From Candidatus Tokpelaia sp. JSC085 (GTDB lineage: Bacteria; Pseudomonadota; Alphaproteobacteria; Rhizobiales; Rhizobiaceae), in the NCBI GenBank assembly GCA_003331005.1, contig QENC01000002.1, forward strand, positions 1-64,000: a DNA stretch of 64,000 nucleotides, in the 5' to 3' direction. The first letter of the stretch is position 1, and each line of letters opens with the position of its first letter. Made by a program: the position numbers and the translations under genes. Positions 32,482-41,061 of the stretch are shown here, one piece after another. Below the pieces are notes generated by a model. That model made no database searches and was not told where the DNA came from. It was given only the letters and a program-made list of their open reading frames with translations.

Positions 32482-32509
32482 ATATAGGGAGCGTTTTTTT
32501 TATCGCAAG
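32482..32509 (-). promoter_or_regulatory. RpoH-like heat-shock promoter of dnaK
   Basis: Minus strand: CTTGCG, 16-base spacer, CTATAT. This matches the CTTG...CTATAT pattern of alphaproteobacterial sigma-32 promoters and sits about 130 bases before the dnaK start. It supports heat-shock control of dnaK. Confidence 0.65.
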
Positions 32510-32714
32510 TGATCTCTGTAGTTGAATAAAAAAAAAATATTAAAGTTTTTCAAAAAACTTTCATTATACCATTTTTACATGGATTAAGTAGTAAATATCC
32601 ATATATTATAAGCTATAAAATAACAAGTAACAAGAATAGAATCTAGAATCACTGAAAAATCTCACAGTCTCTATGTTAGAGATGTTCGATTAACTTCATC
32701 TTAGCTGACTGACA
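32510..32714. other. AT-rich spacer
   Basis: Between the dnaK promoter and the ptsN remnant. It contains runs of A and T and nothing else recognisable. Confidence 0.4.
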
Positions 32715-32992
32715 ATAACTGACAATATCAGAATTACGCATCAGACGGGCAGTAAATTTTTAGGTGCGACGAGCAACAAGATCTACCGGCTGATCATCCA
32801 ATGCCTCAAAATCAACGTCTTTTTCAAGACGCGCAAAAACGATAGCATGGGACCCGTTGCAGAATCGCATCCAAAACCTCATGTTCCGTCAAACAACTGA
32901 TTGCGGCTGCCCTCTCAGCCATCAACAGTTGTTTTTTCGAAGTCGCTTAAAGCGCCGTAATGATCGATGCAGGTGTAATCGCTTAAATCCAT
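32715..32992 (-). pseudogene. ptsN (EIIA-Ntr) pseudogene
   Basis: Minus-strand fragments follow the order of EIIA-Ntr, the output protein of the nitrogen-related phosphotransferase system. MDLSD is followed after a frameshift by ITPASIITAL, then an in-frame TAA. SKKQLLMAERAAAISCLTEHEVLDAILQR is in the following stretch. The segment that should contain the GIAIPHG phosphorylation-site His is deleted. HAIVFARLEKDVDFEALDDQPVDLV then continues in another frame, and ARLMRNSDIV ends the match after a second deletion. The phosphorylated His is gone, so the gene is dead. The neighbouring hpf remnant has the expected order. Confidence 0.85.
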
Positions 32993-33014
32993 TGTTTTTT
33001 CTCTTTTAATTAGC

Positions 33015-33150
33015 TGATATGGTAGGATCGATGTATCCGTACTTTTACAGCGAAAAGATCAGCATAGGTCAGTAGTGATCCATGCCATACTTCACTTCAT
33101 TGATCGCCGGTCGTCCAATCACAGCAAGAATCCAGAGCGGAGTCTCCATC
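33015..33150 (-). pseudogene. possible hpf (ribosome hibernation factor) C-terminal remnant
   Basis: On the minus strand, fragments read AINEVKYGMDHY-stop-PMLIFSL-stop-KYGYIDP. They can be laid on the C-terminal domain of long hibernation-promoting factors (pattern xVGEAVMxMDLxxxPxLxF...DGxIGWIDP). It lies directly upstream of the ptsN remnant, where hpf normally lies in proteobacteria. The match is short and broken by stops, so the call rests partly on position. Confidence 0.45.
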
Positions 33151-33398
33151 AAAAGACTTTGAGGCATCATCACGGAAGCTCAAGACCAGTCCTACTTATA
33201 TCATTACGAACCTTTTTCAAAAGCCATAACCTACGTGATGCGCAATCTAAGCAATCAAAAACATGCTCTGTCTTGTCTCATCTGGTGAAAGTGGCGTAGA
33301 TTGGAATTGGAATCAGCCTGTCTTGAATCTTCTGGCAAAATATTGTAACTTGTTTTCTTCTTGGTTGCAGAACATGTTCCATGACCTATAGCTGTAAG

Positions 33399-34865
33399 TT
33401 AAGTCCGGCCATACACCCAATGGTTAAGCAATTTCCTAGCAGATAACGCTACTTCGCCAGCAGTCACACCAATCGGTCCGATACCGCCGACCAGAGCATC
33501 AGCAGCAGCACCATGCAGGTAAACACCAAGCAACACCGCCTGTTCCAGAGCCATGGATTGCGCCAGCAAGGCGGCAATAATGCCACACAGGGTATCGCCC
33601 ATACCGGCACTTGCCATGCCGGGATTACCGCTCCGGTTGATAAACCAGCGTCCATCTGGCATAGCAATAACGCTGCCACAACCCTTGAGCACAATGACGA
33701 CCCGGTATGCCTGTGCGAATCTCACCGCAATTGCAATACGGTCCTCCTGCACTTCTTCGATAGTGTTGCAGCCAAACAGATGGGCAGCCTCGCCTGGATG
33801 CGGTGTCAGCACAGTGCTTCCCACCGCGCGCGCCTTTAATCTCTGCTGCAGCGCGCAATCTGTCGCAACAAGATTGAGAGCATCCGCATCAAGCACCATA
33901 GGCTGCTTCTGTTCCAGCACCTCATGCAATACAGCCATCGCTGTACTTGACATCCCCATACCCGGCCCGACTACCAGCACGCTGGATAATGCTGGCACGG
34001 TATCAACATCCCGCAACATCAGCTCTACTTGTGCTGTATCCAGTGCTGGAGGCTGGGTCGCAAGCAAACCGCAATACACCCGTCCTGCCCCGAGCAGCAG
34101 TGCTGTCCTAGAAGCGAGGATAGCAGCTCCGACCATATGATCGGCTCCGCCAATAACACCCACACTGCCATGACTGCCTTTGTGGCAGTTCCATTTTCTC
34201 AGAAATGGCAAATACGGAGGATGATCTACCAGAGCGCCTTTAACACTCAAATGCTTTATCTCCAGCCCTAGTGTATCCAAATGAACCTCACCCGCATAAT
34301 CGGGGCCGTCCAATGTAAACAAGCCTGGCTTAAGACCAATAAAGCTCAATGTATGCCGTGCCTTAATAGCAGCCCCTAACACGCGTCCTGTTGCCATGCA
34401 CAAGCCGCTGGAAATATCCAGCGCCAGCACCGGTAAAGAAAGTGCGTTCACTTGCTCAATAAGCTTACAGTAACGTGCATCTAAGTCCCGCGACAAGCCA
34501 ATACCAAACAGGCCATCTACTACTACCTGCCACCGCCCTGGCAGTGGAATTTCAGAGCATAGCTCGCCACCTTCTACCACCCATGCATCGTAGGCGGCCG
34601 CTGCATCGGCTGGTAGCTTTTCTCTATCGCCGGTAAACACGACTGCCACCTGGTGCCAGGTGGCCTTAAGATGACGTGCAGCTACCAGTGCGTCCCCGCC
34701 GTTATTTCCAATCCCTGCCAACACCAGCACATTGTATGCATCATGCTCTTGTAGCATCTTGCGCACCATTGCAGCCGCAGCCAGACCGGCTTTCGCCATC
34801 AGACCCTCGGCTGCACAGAGTTGCTCTACTTCCCGCAATTGCACTCGATTATATAAAGGGATCAT
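33399..34865 (-). CDS. nnrD: bifunctional NAD(P)H-hydrate epimerase/dehydratase
   Basis: Repairs hydrated NAD(P)H. The 488-residue protein is a fusion. The N-terminal YjeF-N epimerase domain (residues 1-215) has LAGIGNNGGDALVAARHL and ALDISSGLCMATG. The C-terminal ADP/ATP-dependent dehydratase domain (residues 225-485) has HKGSHGSVGVIGG, VVGPGMG, VLDADALNL, LTPHPGEAAHLFG and GNPGMASAGMGDTLCGIIAALLAQ. Bases are visibly richer in G and C than in genes outside 33.4-39.6 kb, and the protein resembles betaproteobacterial versions more than the rest of this genome does. It is last of three co-oriented genes (adh, metE, nnrD) of probable foreign origin. The symbol covers both domains loosely. Confidence 0.93.
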   Translation of the reverse strand: MIPLYNRVQLREVEQLCAAEGLMAKAGLAAAAMVRKMLQEHDAYNVLVLAGIGNNGGDALVAARHLKATWHQVAVVFTGDREKLPADAAAAYDAWVVEGGELCSEIPLPGRWQVVVDGLFGIGLSRDLDARYCKLIEQVNALSLPVLALDISSGLCMATGRVLGAAIKARHTLSFIGLKPGLFTLDGPDYAGEVHLDTLGLEIKHLSVKGALVDHPPYLPFLRKWNCHKGSHGSVGVIGGADHMVGAAILASRTALLLGAGRVYCGLLATQPPALDTAQVELMLRDVDTVPALSSVLVVGPGMGMSSTAMAVLHEVLEQKQPMVLDADALNLVATDCALQQRLKARAVGSTVLTPHPGEAAHLFGCNTIEEVQEDRIAIAVRFAQAYRVVIVLKGCGSVIAMPDGRWFINRSGNPGMASAGMGDTLCGIIAALLAQSMALEQAVLLGVYLHGAAADALVGGIGPIGVTAGEVALSARKLLNHWVYGRT

Positions 34866-34962
34866 GGACTGGCTTCACTTTAAGTTGTGCGAGGCATCCC
34901 GATCAGGGTGAATGCCCCAGGAGTCACAGCAGGGTGTGAGAGGTAATCAGCGGAAACAGCGC

Positions 34963-37266
34963 TTAATTCCTACCACTAGTACGTAACGTTTTGGCCGCCG
35001 CAACCATATTGGTAAGCGCAGGAATGACTTCATTCCACTGGCGGGTCTTCAGACCGCAGTCAGGATTCACCCACAGACGCCGGGCAGGAATACGCTCTCC
35101 TGCCTTCATCATCAGGTGTAAGATATGCTCTTTTAAAGGAACGTTAGGCGAGTGAATATCGTAGACACCGGGTCCGATCTCATTTGGATAATTGAAACTG
35201 TCAAACGCATCCAGAAGCTCCATGTTAGAACGTGCAGTCTCAATGGTGATGACATCTGCATCCATTTCTGCAATAGAAGTGATGATGTCATTGAACTCTG
35301 AGTAGCACATATGGGTGTGAATCTGAGTCTCATCTTTCACGCCGTTAGTGGTAATATGAAAAGATTTCACTGCCCAACCGAGGTATTCCTTCCACTGGTC
35401 TTTCCGCAATGGAAGTCCTTCTCGCAGGGCGGCCTCATCGATTTGGATTACAGGCACGCCGGCTTCTTCCAGATCCAGCACTTCTGCACGGATGGCTAGA
35501 GCCAATTGGTAGCAGCTAACAGAGCGTGGCTGGTCATCACGAACAAAGGACCAATTGAGGATTGTCACTGGTCCTGTTAGCATACCCTTCAGCGGCTTTC
35601 TGGTCAGAGATTGCGCATACTTAATCCATTCCACTGTCATCGGATACGGGCGACTGATATCACCAAAGAGGATAGGGGGCTTGACACAGCGAGAGCCATA
35701 GGACTGAACCCAACCAAACTGGCTCAATGCATAGCCTTCCAATTGCTCGCCAAAGTATTCTACCATGTCGTTGCGCTCAGCTTCTCCATGCACTAGCACG
35801 TCCAAACCAATGGCTTCCTGCTTGTGCACACAGTGTGCAATCTCGGTTTGCATAGCGGCTTTGTAGCCAGCCTCGTCTAACATGCCAGCCTTAAATCGGC
35901 TACGTGCCTGTCGGATATCAGCGGTTTGCGGAAAGGAGCCAATGGTTGTCGTTGGATATAAAGGCAACTGCAGGCATGCAGACTGCTTAGCTGCACGCTG
36001 GGCATAAGGACTATTTCGCTGACCGCGCTTACCATCTAGTTTGCCGATGATGGCCTTGACTGCCGGATTGTTCACGCGCACTGAATTACGACGTGCGTCG
36101 ATCACAGTCTTGTTGGCATCGAGATCTGCCTTGACCAAGGCGCGGCCATAACGCAAGGCTCTTGCCAGTATCTTGAGTTCCTCTAGTTTCTGCACCGAAA
36201 ATGCTATCCAGGATTTCACTTCTACATCAAGATGCTCTTCGCTATCAAGATCTACCGGAACATGCAGCAGCGAGCATGACGGTGCAATCCATAAGTGACT
36301 GCCCAGCTGGCGCGCCAATGGATCGATCCAGTCTAGCGTGGCATTGAGGTCAGTTTTCCAGATATTGCGGCCGTTGATCACACCCAGAGACAAGGTTTTC
36401 TCCTTAGCTAGCAGATTCAGAAACGGCTCAACATCGTCACGTCCATTAATTGCATCAATGTGCACCCCGTCTACTGGCAAACTGGCAACTAGTCTGCGGT
36501 TTTCCAGCAATGGACCAAAATAGGTAGCCAACAGCAGTTTCACCTTTATGTTCTTGAAATAGTTGTAGGTTCTCTCAAACGAGTCCTTCCATACATCGTG
36601 TAGATCAGTGACTAGAATGGGCTCATCAAGCTGCACCCACTCCACCCCTTGTTCTGCTAATGTTTCCAATAATTCTGCATATACAGGCAAGAGACGACTT
36701 AGCAGGTCTATCTTGTTCGAATCATCTTTGGCTTTTCCAAGAGCCAGATAGGTGACCGGGCCAATAATAACTGGTTTGGCTTTTATTCCTTGCATCTTGG
36801 CCTCAGACATCTGCTCCAGTAGTAGGCTAGAGGGATCCAGTCTAAATTCTGTATTAGCATTGAATTCCGGAACAATGTAGTGATAATTGGTGTCGAACCA
36901 CTTGGTCATCTCGCCTGCATCAACCCCACTGCAACATGCAGCATGCCCTTCCTCAGCCGATTTTGCTGACCGACCGCGTGCAACACGGAAGTAATTGTCT
37001 AACTGGTCACCGTGAAAAGCCTTGACACGCTCAGGCAGATTGCCGAGGGTAAAGCTCATATCCAGCACCTGGTCGTAAAAGGAAAAATCGCCTACCGGGA
37101 TAAGATCAAGCCCCGATTGTGCACTCCAGTGGCGTTTTCGCAAAGAAGCACCTAGCGCTTTCAATTCATCGCGTGAGGATTCGCCCTTCCAATATGCTTC
37201 CAAAGCAAATTTCAATTCACGCTTGGCGCCGATACGTGGGAAGCCAAGATTATGGATTATAGTCAT
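34963..37266 (-). CDS. metE: cobalamin-independent methionine synthase
   Basis: Transfers a methyl group from 5-methyl-tetrahydropteroyltriglutamate to homocysteine without B12. 767 residues, two barrel domains. The N-terminus reads [23 protein letters not shown]. The C-terminal catalytic domain has [40 protein letters not shown], the zinc ligands in [22 protein letters not shown], and [12 protein letters not shown] at 37266 after GGAGA; the TTG four codons upstream lies inside that site. More GC-rich than the flanking lpt and dnaK genes, inside the segment with plasmid remains, so likely acquired. It may have freed the cell from a need for B12. Confidence 0.97.
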   Translation of the reverse strand: MTIIHNLGFPRIGAKRELKFALEAYWKGESSRDELKALGASLRKRHWSAQSGLDLIPVGDFSFYDQVLDMSFTLGNLPERVKAFHGDQLDNYFRVARGRSAKSAEEGHAACCSGVDAGEMTKWFDTNYHYIVPEFNANTEFRLDPSSLLLEQMSEAKMQGIKAKPVIIGPVTYLALGKAKDDSNKIDLLSRLLPVYAELLETLAEQGVEWVQLDEPILVTDLHDVWKDSFERTYNYFKNIKVKLLLATYFGPLLENRRLVASLPVDGVHIDAINGRDDVEPFLNLLAKEKTLSLGVINGRNIWKTDLNATLDWIDPLARQLGSHLWIAPSCSLLHVPVDLDSEEHLDVEVKSWIAFSVQKLEELKILARALRYGRALVKADLDANKTVIDARRNSVRVNNPAVKAIIGKLDGKRGQRNSPYAQRAAKQSACLQLPLYPTTTIGSFPQTADIRQARSRFKAGMLDEAGYKAAMQTEIAHCVHKQEAIGLDVLVHGEAERNDMVEYFGEQLEGYALSQFGWVQSYGSRCVKPPILFGDISRPYPMTVEWIKYAQSLTRKPLKGMLTGPVTILNWSFVRDDQPRSVSCYQLALAIRAEVLDLEEAGVPVIQIDEAALREGLPLRKDQWKEYLGWAVKSFHITTNGVKDETQIHTHMCYSEFNDIITSIAEMDADVITIETARSNMELLDAFDSFNYPNEIGPGVYDIHSPNVPLKEHILHLMMKAGERIPARRLWVNPDCGLKTRQWNEVIPALTNMVAAAKTLRTSGRN

Positions 37267-37370
37267 GTCAGTCTCCAAGCTTCTGTATTAGATTGCAATA
37301 TGTTAAAATAATAAAATTGTTAGATAAAGCTTTTTTATTTCAACACAAATTCTATCTACTTACTTGGGCA

Positions 37371-38444
37371 TTAGGGCATTATTGCTACCTTCATCACGCC
37401 GTCACGCTGGTTGGCAAACAGGTCATAAGCGTCCTCGATTTCGCTGAGCTTGAAGCGGTGGGTCACCAGCTTGCTCAAGTCAGCGCGGCCAGAGCCAACT
37501 GCATCCATCAGCCTGCGCATGCGCTCCTTGCCGCCAGGGCACAGGGTGGACACAATCGTGAAGCCCCCGAGACCAGAGCCGAACGCATCCAGCGGCAGCT
37601 TGAGGTCAGAGGAATAGACCCCCAGGCTGGACAAGGTGCCGCTTGGCCGCAGCGCGCGCAGGCAGGATTCGAATGTCTGCTGTACGCCCAGCGCTTCAAT
37701 CGCTACGTCCACGCCGCGGCCGTCAGTCAGCTTGAGGATTTCCTGAATCGGGTCATGAGTCTTGAAGTTGACGACATAGTCCGCGCCCAGTGTGCGAGCA
37801 ATGTTGAGGCGTTCGGGAATGGAGTCCACGCCGATGATCTTGGTGGCACCCAGCAGTTTAGCCCCTGCAACGGCAGAGAGGCCTATCGGTCCCAGCGCGA
37901 ACACGACAACCGTATCGCCAATCTTGATATTACCGCGTTCAGCGCCAGAGAATCCGGTAGACATAATATCTGGGCACATCAGTACTTGCTCATCGCTCAA
38001 ATGGTCGGGAATCTGGCTCAGATTGGCCATGGCGTCCGGCACACGCAGGTATTCCGCCTGGCTGCCGTCTATGGTGTTGCCAAATTTCCAGCCGCCCGCC
38101 ACCTTGAAGCCGTGCGGGCTGTCCGGGCCATCCTGTGCGCCTAGGCCGCACAGGCAGGCGTTGGAGTACCCGCTGGGCGTGATCGCTCCTGCAATAACAC
38201 GCTGGCCCACCTTGAAGCCGTGGACTTCCGATCCCAGCTTTTCAATGATCCCGACAGGCTCGTGGCCGACGGTCAGGCCTGCTGCAACCGGATATTCACC
38301 CTTGAGTATATGCACATCCGTGCCGCAGATAGTCGTGGTGGTGATACGTATCAAGGCGTCCATCGGGCCAATTTCAGGGACGGGCTTGTCGCGTAATACT
38401 ATTTTGCCTGGAGCGACAAAAACAGCAGCTTGCATGCTAGCCAT
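37371..38444 (-). CDS. zinc-dependent alcohol dehydrogenase
   Basis: Medium-chain dehydrogenase/reductase of about 357 residues. Catalytic zinc ligands in TTTICGTDVHILKGEYP and GLTVGHEPVGIIEKLG; the domain continues with PDIMSTGFSGAERG and the nucleotide fold VVVFALGPIGLSAVAGAKLLGATKIIGVDS. The usual four-Cys structural zinc site is replaced here by a segment with only ACLCGLG, as in several secondary/isopropanol-type dehydrogenases. The ATG at 38444 has AGGAG seven bases upstream; an earlier frame start is ignored. Substrate unknown. First gene of the GC-richer island, 104 bases before metE. Confidence 0.92.
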   Translation of the reverse strand: MASMQAAVFVAPGKIVLRDKPVPEIGPMDALIRITTTTICGTDVHILKGEYPVAAGLTVGHEPVGIIEKLGSEVHGFKVGQRVIAGAITPSGYSNACLCGLGAQDGPDSPHGFKVAGGWKFGNTIDGSQAEYLRVPDAMANLSQIPDHLSDEQVLMCPDIMSTGFSGAERGNIKIGDTVVVFALGPIGLSAVAGAKLLGATKIIGVDSIPERLNIARTLGADYVVNFKTHDPIQEILKLTDGRGVDVAIEALGVQQTFESCLRALRPSGTLSSLGVYSSDLKLPLDAFGSGLGGFTIVSTLCPGGKERMRRLMDAVGSGRADLSKLVTHRFKLSEIEDAYDLFANQRDGVMKVAIMP

Positions 38445-38532
38445 TAAAATACTCCTACCATAAAAATACCGTTTAAAGACGTTTTTAAGGGCCCTATAAG
38501 GGTTTTGTATATCTTGTGGGTGATACACGTAA

Positions 38533-38548
38533 ACGCTTCTAGAAGCGT
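38533..38548. repeat. 16-bp perfect palindrome upstream of the dehydrogenase
   Basis: ACGCTTCTAGAAGCGT reads the same on both strands and lies about 90 bases before the dehydrogenase start. Such a site could be a dimeric repressor's operator. No regulator gene is adjacent. Confidence 0.5.
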
Positions 38549-38793
38549 AGATGTGGATTTTAAGGGGTATCTAGAAATGATCAGTCCCCCGTTTTTGTCA
38601 TTAAAACCACCCTTCAAAAAAGGACTTTCAGATATTCAACCAATCTGACTTGTCTAAAATCGCTGTTAACAGATCGACCACCAATACACACCACCACGAT
38701 GTGAGCCTCTATGTTTAATTTAACACCATTACCATAGCAAGAGCTGAGATCAACCCTTCAAACTACTTTCTTATCAAGTTTCTTATCAAGCCT
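38549..38793. other. non-coding stretch inside the island
   Basis: No gene recognised. Together with the GC-rich block it separates the dehydrogenase from the replication-initiator remnant. Confidence 0.4.
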
Positions 38794-38882
38794 AGCAGGA
38801 GGGGGAGCCGCCGAAAAGCGGTGGGGGAACCGCGCCGCGGTGCCACAAGGGGGGCGACTTCGCGAGCGAAGGGACTCAAAAA
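38794..38882. repeat. GC-rich palindromic block (probable plasmid backbone)
   Basis: A sharply GC-rich patch in an AT-rich neighbourhood. It holds several short inverted repeats, for example CTTCGC-GA-GCGAAG, and GCCGCC/GCGGT and CCGCG-CCGCGG type pairings. It adjoins the TrfA-like remnant. This kind of block resembles plasmid origin or transfer-origin DNA, but I cannot match it to a named origin. Confidence 0.5.
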
Positions 38883-39009
38883 CGGTTCTTTCATCAACAC
38901 CGGTCCAGAATGCGCAGTCCGCGCGCGTACGAATGCGTACAAAAAAACTTCCACTACTACGGTATTCTGTACTCTCCTATCCACAGGCTATTCCGGAAAA
39001 GATTCCTTT

Positions 39010-39590
39010 TTGAGTAGTAACGATGCAGACGTTGCGATTTGGAGCCGATCCGGTCAACATGGACAAGACTTGTAGTGAAAGGTCTGGCCGTTCTCTTTGC
39101 AGTTAGCTGAAACCCGATCGAGTGCCTTGATGAGCTTGGTCTTCCCACATCTCTGCCGTCTCACTGCCTGAGAGCTTGGGTCTCTATCTTCATCGGATAC
39201 GGTGTTGCATGCGTGGCGTAGAAGCCATTGCGCTAGCTGATGGCCTGACAAGCCTCGGCGGATCGACCATTCATGTGTACTGGTCTGGAGCGAAGAAGGG
39301 GCAAAGCTTCGGATTGAATGATACGACCCACTCTTCGTCCTTAAATCCTCAAGCTACCGATATAGGTTTTTCGGCCAATGCTCAACGTCACAGCATTCGC
39401 AACAAGCCTTTCTATGCGGTTATGTAGTGTCTTCCTGTTGTCGCCCGTATCGGTGAAGCTTGAGAAATTCATAGGGAATCGGCACTGCTTACCAAGCTTC
39501 CTCAGGTACACGTCGAGGTCACCTTGATCGAGGCGCTCACCCTTGTACTTGAGGAATGTAAGTCATGTGCATGGCTTTTTAGAAAACATG
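39010..39590 (-). pseudogene. TrfA-family plasmid replication initiator, pseudogene
   Basis: Minus-strand fragments reconstruct most of a TrfA-type replication initiator. FLKYKGERLDQGDLDVYLRK is followed by a short deletion, then FTDTGDNRKTLHNRIERLVA and NAVTLSIGRKTYIGSL, then a stop. After a frame change come DEEWVVSFNPKLCPFFAPDQYT-stop, WSIRRGLSGHQLAQWL, GFYATHATPYPMKIET, and KALDRVSANCKENGQTF; LVHVDRIGSKSQR lies near the end. Several frame changes and stops make it non-functional. TrfA starts replication of broad-host-range IncP-type plasmids, so this marks former plasmid DNA. Limits are approximate. Confidence 0.85.
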
Positions 39591-39601
39591 ACATCTATTT
39601 C

Positions 39602-40408
39602 CTATAGAGAGAATTTCTCACCAAGATAATACCGACGGACATCAGTATTGGCAACTATATCAATGGGACACCCGTGAGTCAGAACCTGGCCAGCATGAAT
39701 TATATAGGCTCTGTCGACAAGACCCAGTGTTTCACGCACATTATGATCCGTAATCAAGACACCGATACCCCGGCTTGTCAAATGGCGAACAAGTTGTTGA
39801 ATATCAATAATCGCAATCGGATCAATACCGGCAAAAGGCTCATCAAGAAGCATAAAATTTGGATGGCATGCTAGTGCTCTGGCAATTTCAAGGCGTCGAC
39901 GTTCTCCACCAGAGAGCGACAGAGCTGGTTTCTTGCGCAAATGTGAAATCTTGAACTCCTCTAAAAGATCATCAAGTTGCTTTTCGCGGGACTTTCGATT
40001 TTTTTCTACAACTTCAAGAACAACCTTAATATTATCTTCGACTGAAAGACCACGAAAAATCGACACTTCCTGTGGCAAATAACCAATACCCAAACGCGCA
40101 CGACGATACATGGGCATATAGGTTATATCAAACCCGTCAATCTCGATTGATCCACTGTCAACAGAAATAAGCCCAGTAATCATATAAAAACACGTCGTTT
40201 TTCCTGCTCCATTTGGCCCAAGAATCCCAACAGCTTCCCCAGCGCGCAGCACAAAGGAAACACCATGAATGACTTGTCTACCACGATAATTTTTTGTTAA
40301 GTTATGGGCTATAAGCGCCTCGTGTAATAGCGGCGCACCATTGCTCTTCTCTCCGGCTGTTATTTCCTTATGCTGTACCTCATGATCTCTCGTCTTCCTT
40401 CGAGACAT
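39602..40408 (-). CDS. lptB: LPS export ABC transporter ATP-binding protein
   Basis: ATPase of the LptBFGC complex that pulls LPS from the inner membrane towards the outer membrane. 268 residues with a charged N-terminal extension of about 30. Walker A GPNGAGKTTCFYMITG, Q-loop GIGYLPQEVSIFRGLSVEDN, signature LSGGERRRLEIARAL, Walker B FMLLDEPFAGIDP, and the switch His in TDHNVRETL. It follows lptA and lptC on the same strand. Normally rpoN, hpf and ptsN follow; here the foreign segment begins directly after the stop. Confidence 0.97.
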   Translation of the reverse strand: MSRRKTRDHEVQHKEITAGEKSNGAPLLHEALIAHNLTKNYRGRQVIHGVSFVLRAGEAVGILGPNGAGKTTCFYMITGLISVDSGSIEIDGFDITYMPMYRRARLGIGYLPQEVSIFRGLSVEDNIKVVLEVVEKNRKSREKQLDDLLEEFKISHLRKKPALSLSGGERRRLEIARALACHPNFMLLDEPFAGIDPIAIIDIQQLVRHLTSRGIGVLITDHNVRETLGLVDRAYIIHAGQVLTHGCPIDIVANTDVRRYYLGEKFSL

Positions 40409-40413
40409 GAAAA

Positions 40414-41007
40414 TCAGTTCCGCCTGCTGTAATTCATGATCATAGAAACACGTCCTTTCTTATTCATAGTAGAACAGCTTTCCAGAAAAGCTTGGCCAGT
40501 GTCCATATGAGCAGTCAACCGACATCCTATGAAAACATTGTCACCATCCGTCAACACCACTTTTGACCCGGAAAGAACCATAACATTGGAGATCCCGTCA
40601 AAAATCCCACGATCACCGGTTGCAACCTTATAACCGGATTTGAGATAAACTTTGTTTGCTACTTCCATTTTCTCAATGCTGGTTGAGCCAAGATCCCCAT
40701 GCGATAGAGTCCATCTTGATTTTTCTGTCTTGTCTTTTAATTTTGTATACTGGACGATCATTTTTCCTGCACGAAGCATCTTATCCCCCTGGATCACTGA
40801 AACATTTCCAGTAAAAATAGCACGCCTTTCTTGATCCTGTATCTTCATACTATCTGCCTCAATTTGTACAGGCTCCATATGGCTGGAACGACCAGTACTT
40901 GTTGGTTGTGTACTGGCAATCGCATGACAAGTGAACATAAAAATGGCGCTTAGAATAATACAGCTTGGCCAATAGGATAATACGTAATATACGTAAGAAA
41001 ATTGCAT
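40414..41007 (-). CDS. lptA: lipopolysaccharide transport periplasmic protein LptA
   Basis: 197 residues. An N-terminal signal peptide (hydrophobic CIILSAIFMFTCHAIA, cleavage likely after AIA or AST) precedes the OstA/LptA beta-jellyroll: PVQIEADSMKIQDQERRAIFTGNVSVIQGDKMLRA, the conserved family core. LptA bridges LptC and LptD across the periplasm. The gene lies five bases upstream of lptB and 54 bases after lptC; AAGGAG precedes the ATG. The C-terminal region is short but in the family range. Confidence 0.92.
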   Translation of the reverse strand: MQFSYVYYVLSYWPSCIILSAIFMFTCHAIASTQPTSTGRSSHMEPVQIEADSMKIQDQERRAIFTGNVSVIQGDKMLRAGKMIVQYTKLKDKTEKSRWTLSHGDLGSTSIEKMEVANKVYLKSGYKVATGDRGIFDGISNVMVLSGSKVVLTDGDNVFIGCRLTAHMDTGQAFLESCSTMNKKGRVSMIMNYSRRN

Positions 41008-41061
41008 GGATTAAAAGACTCCTTTAACAATTTCACAAAGGCTTGCCGTGGATGTAGATCT

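Noticed and set aside
33553..34140. 195-codon frame antisense to nnrD
   Set aside because: Long antisense frame caused by GC-rich codon structure of nnrD; no homology and no start signal.
37293..38144. 283-codon frame antisense to the alcohol dehydrogenase
   Set aside because: Shadow of the dehydrogenase; the minus-strand protein has full family motifs.
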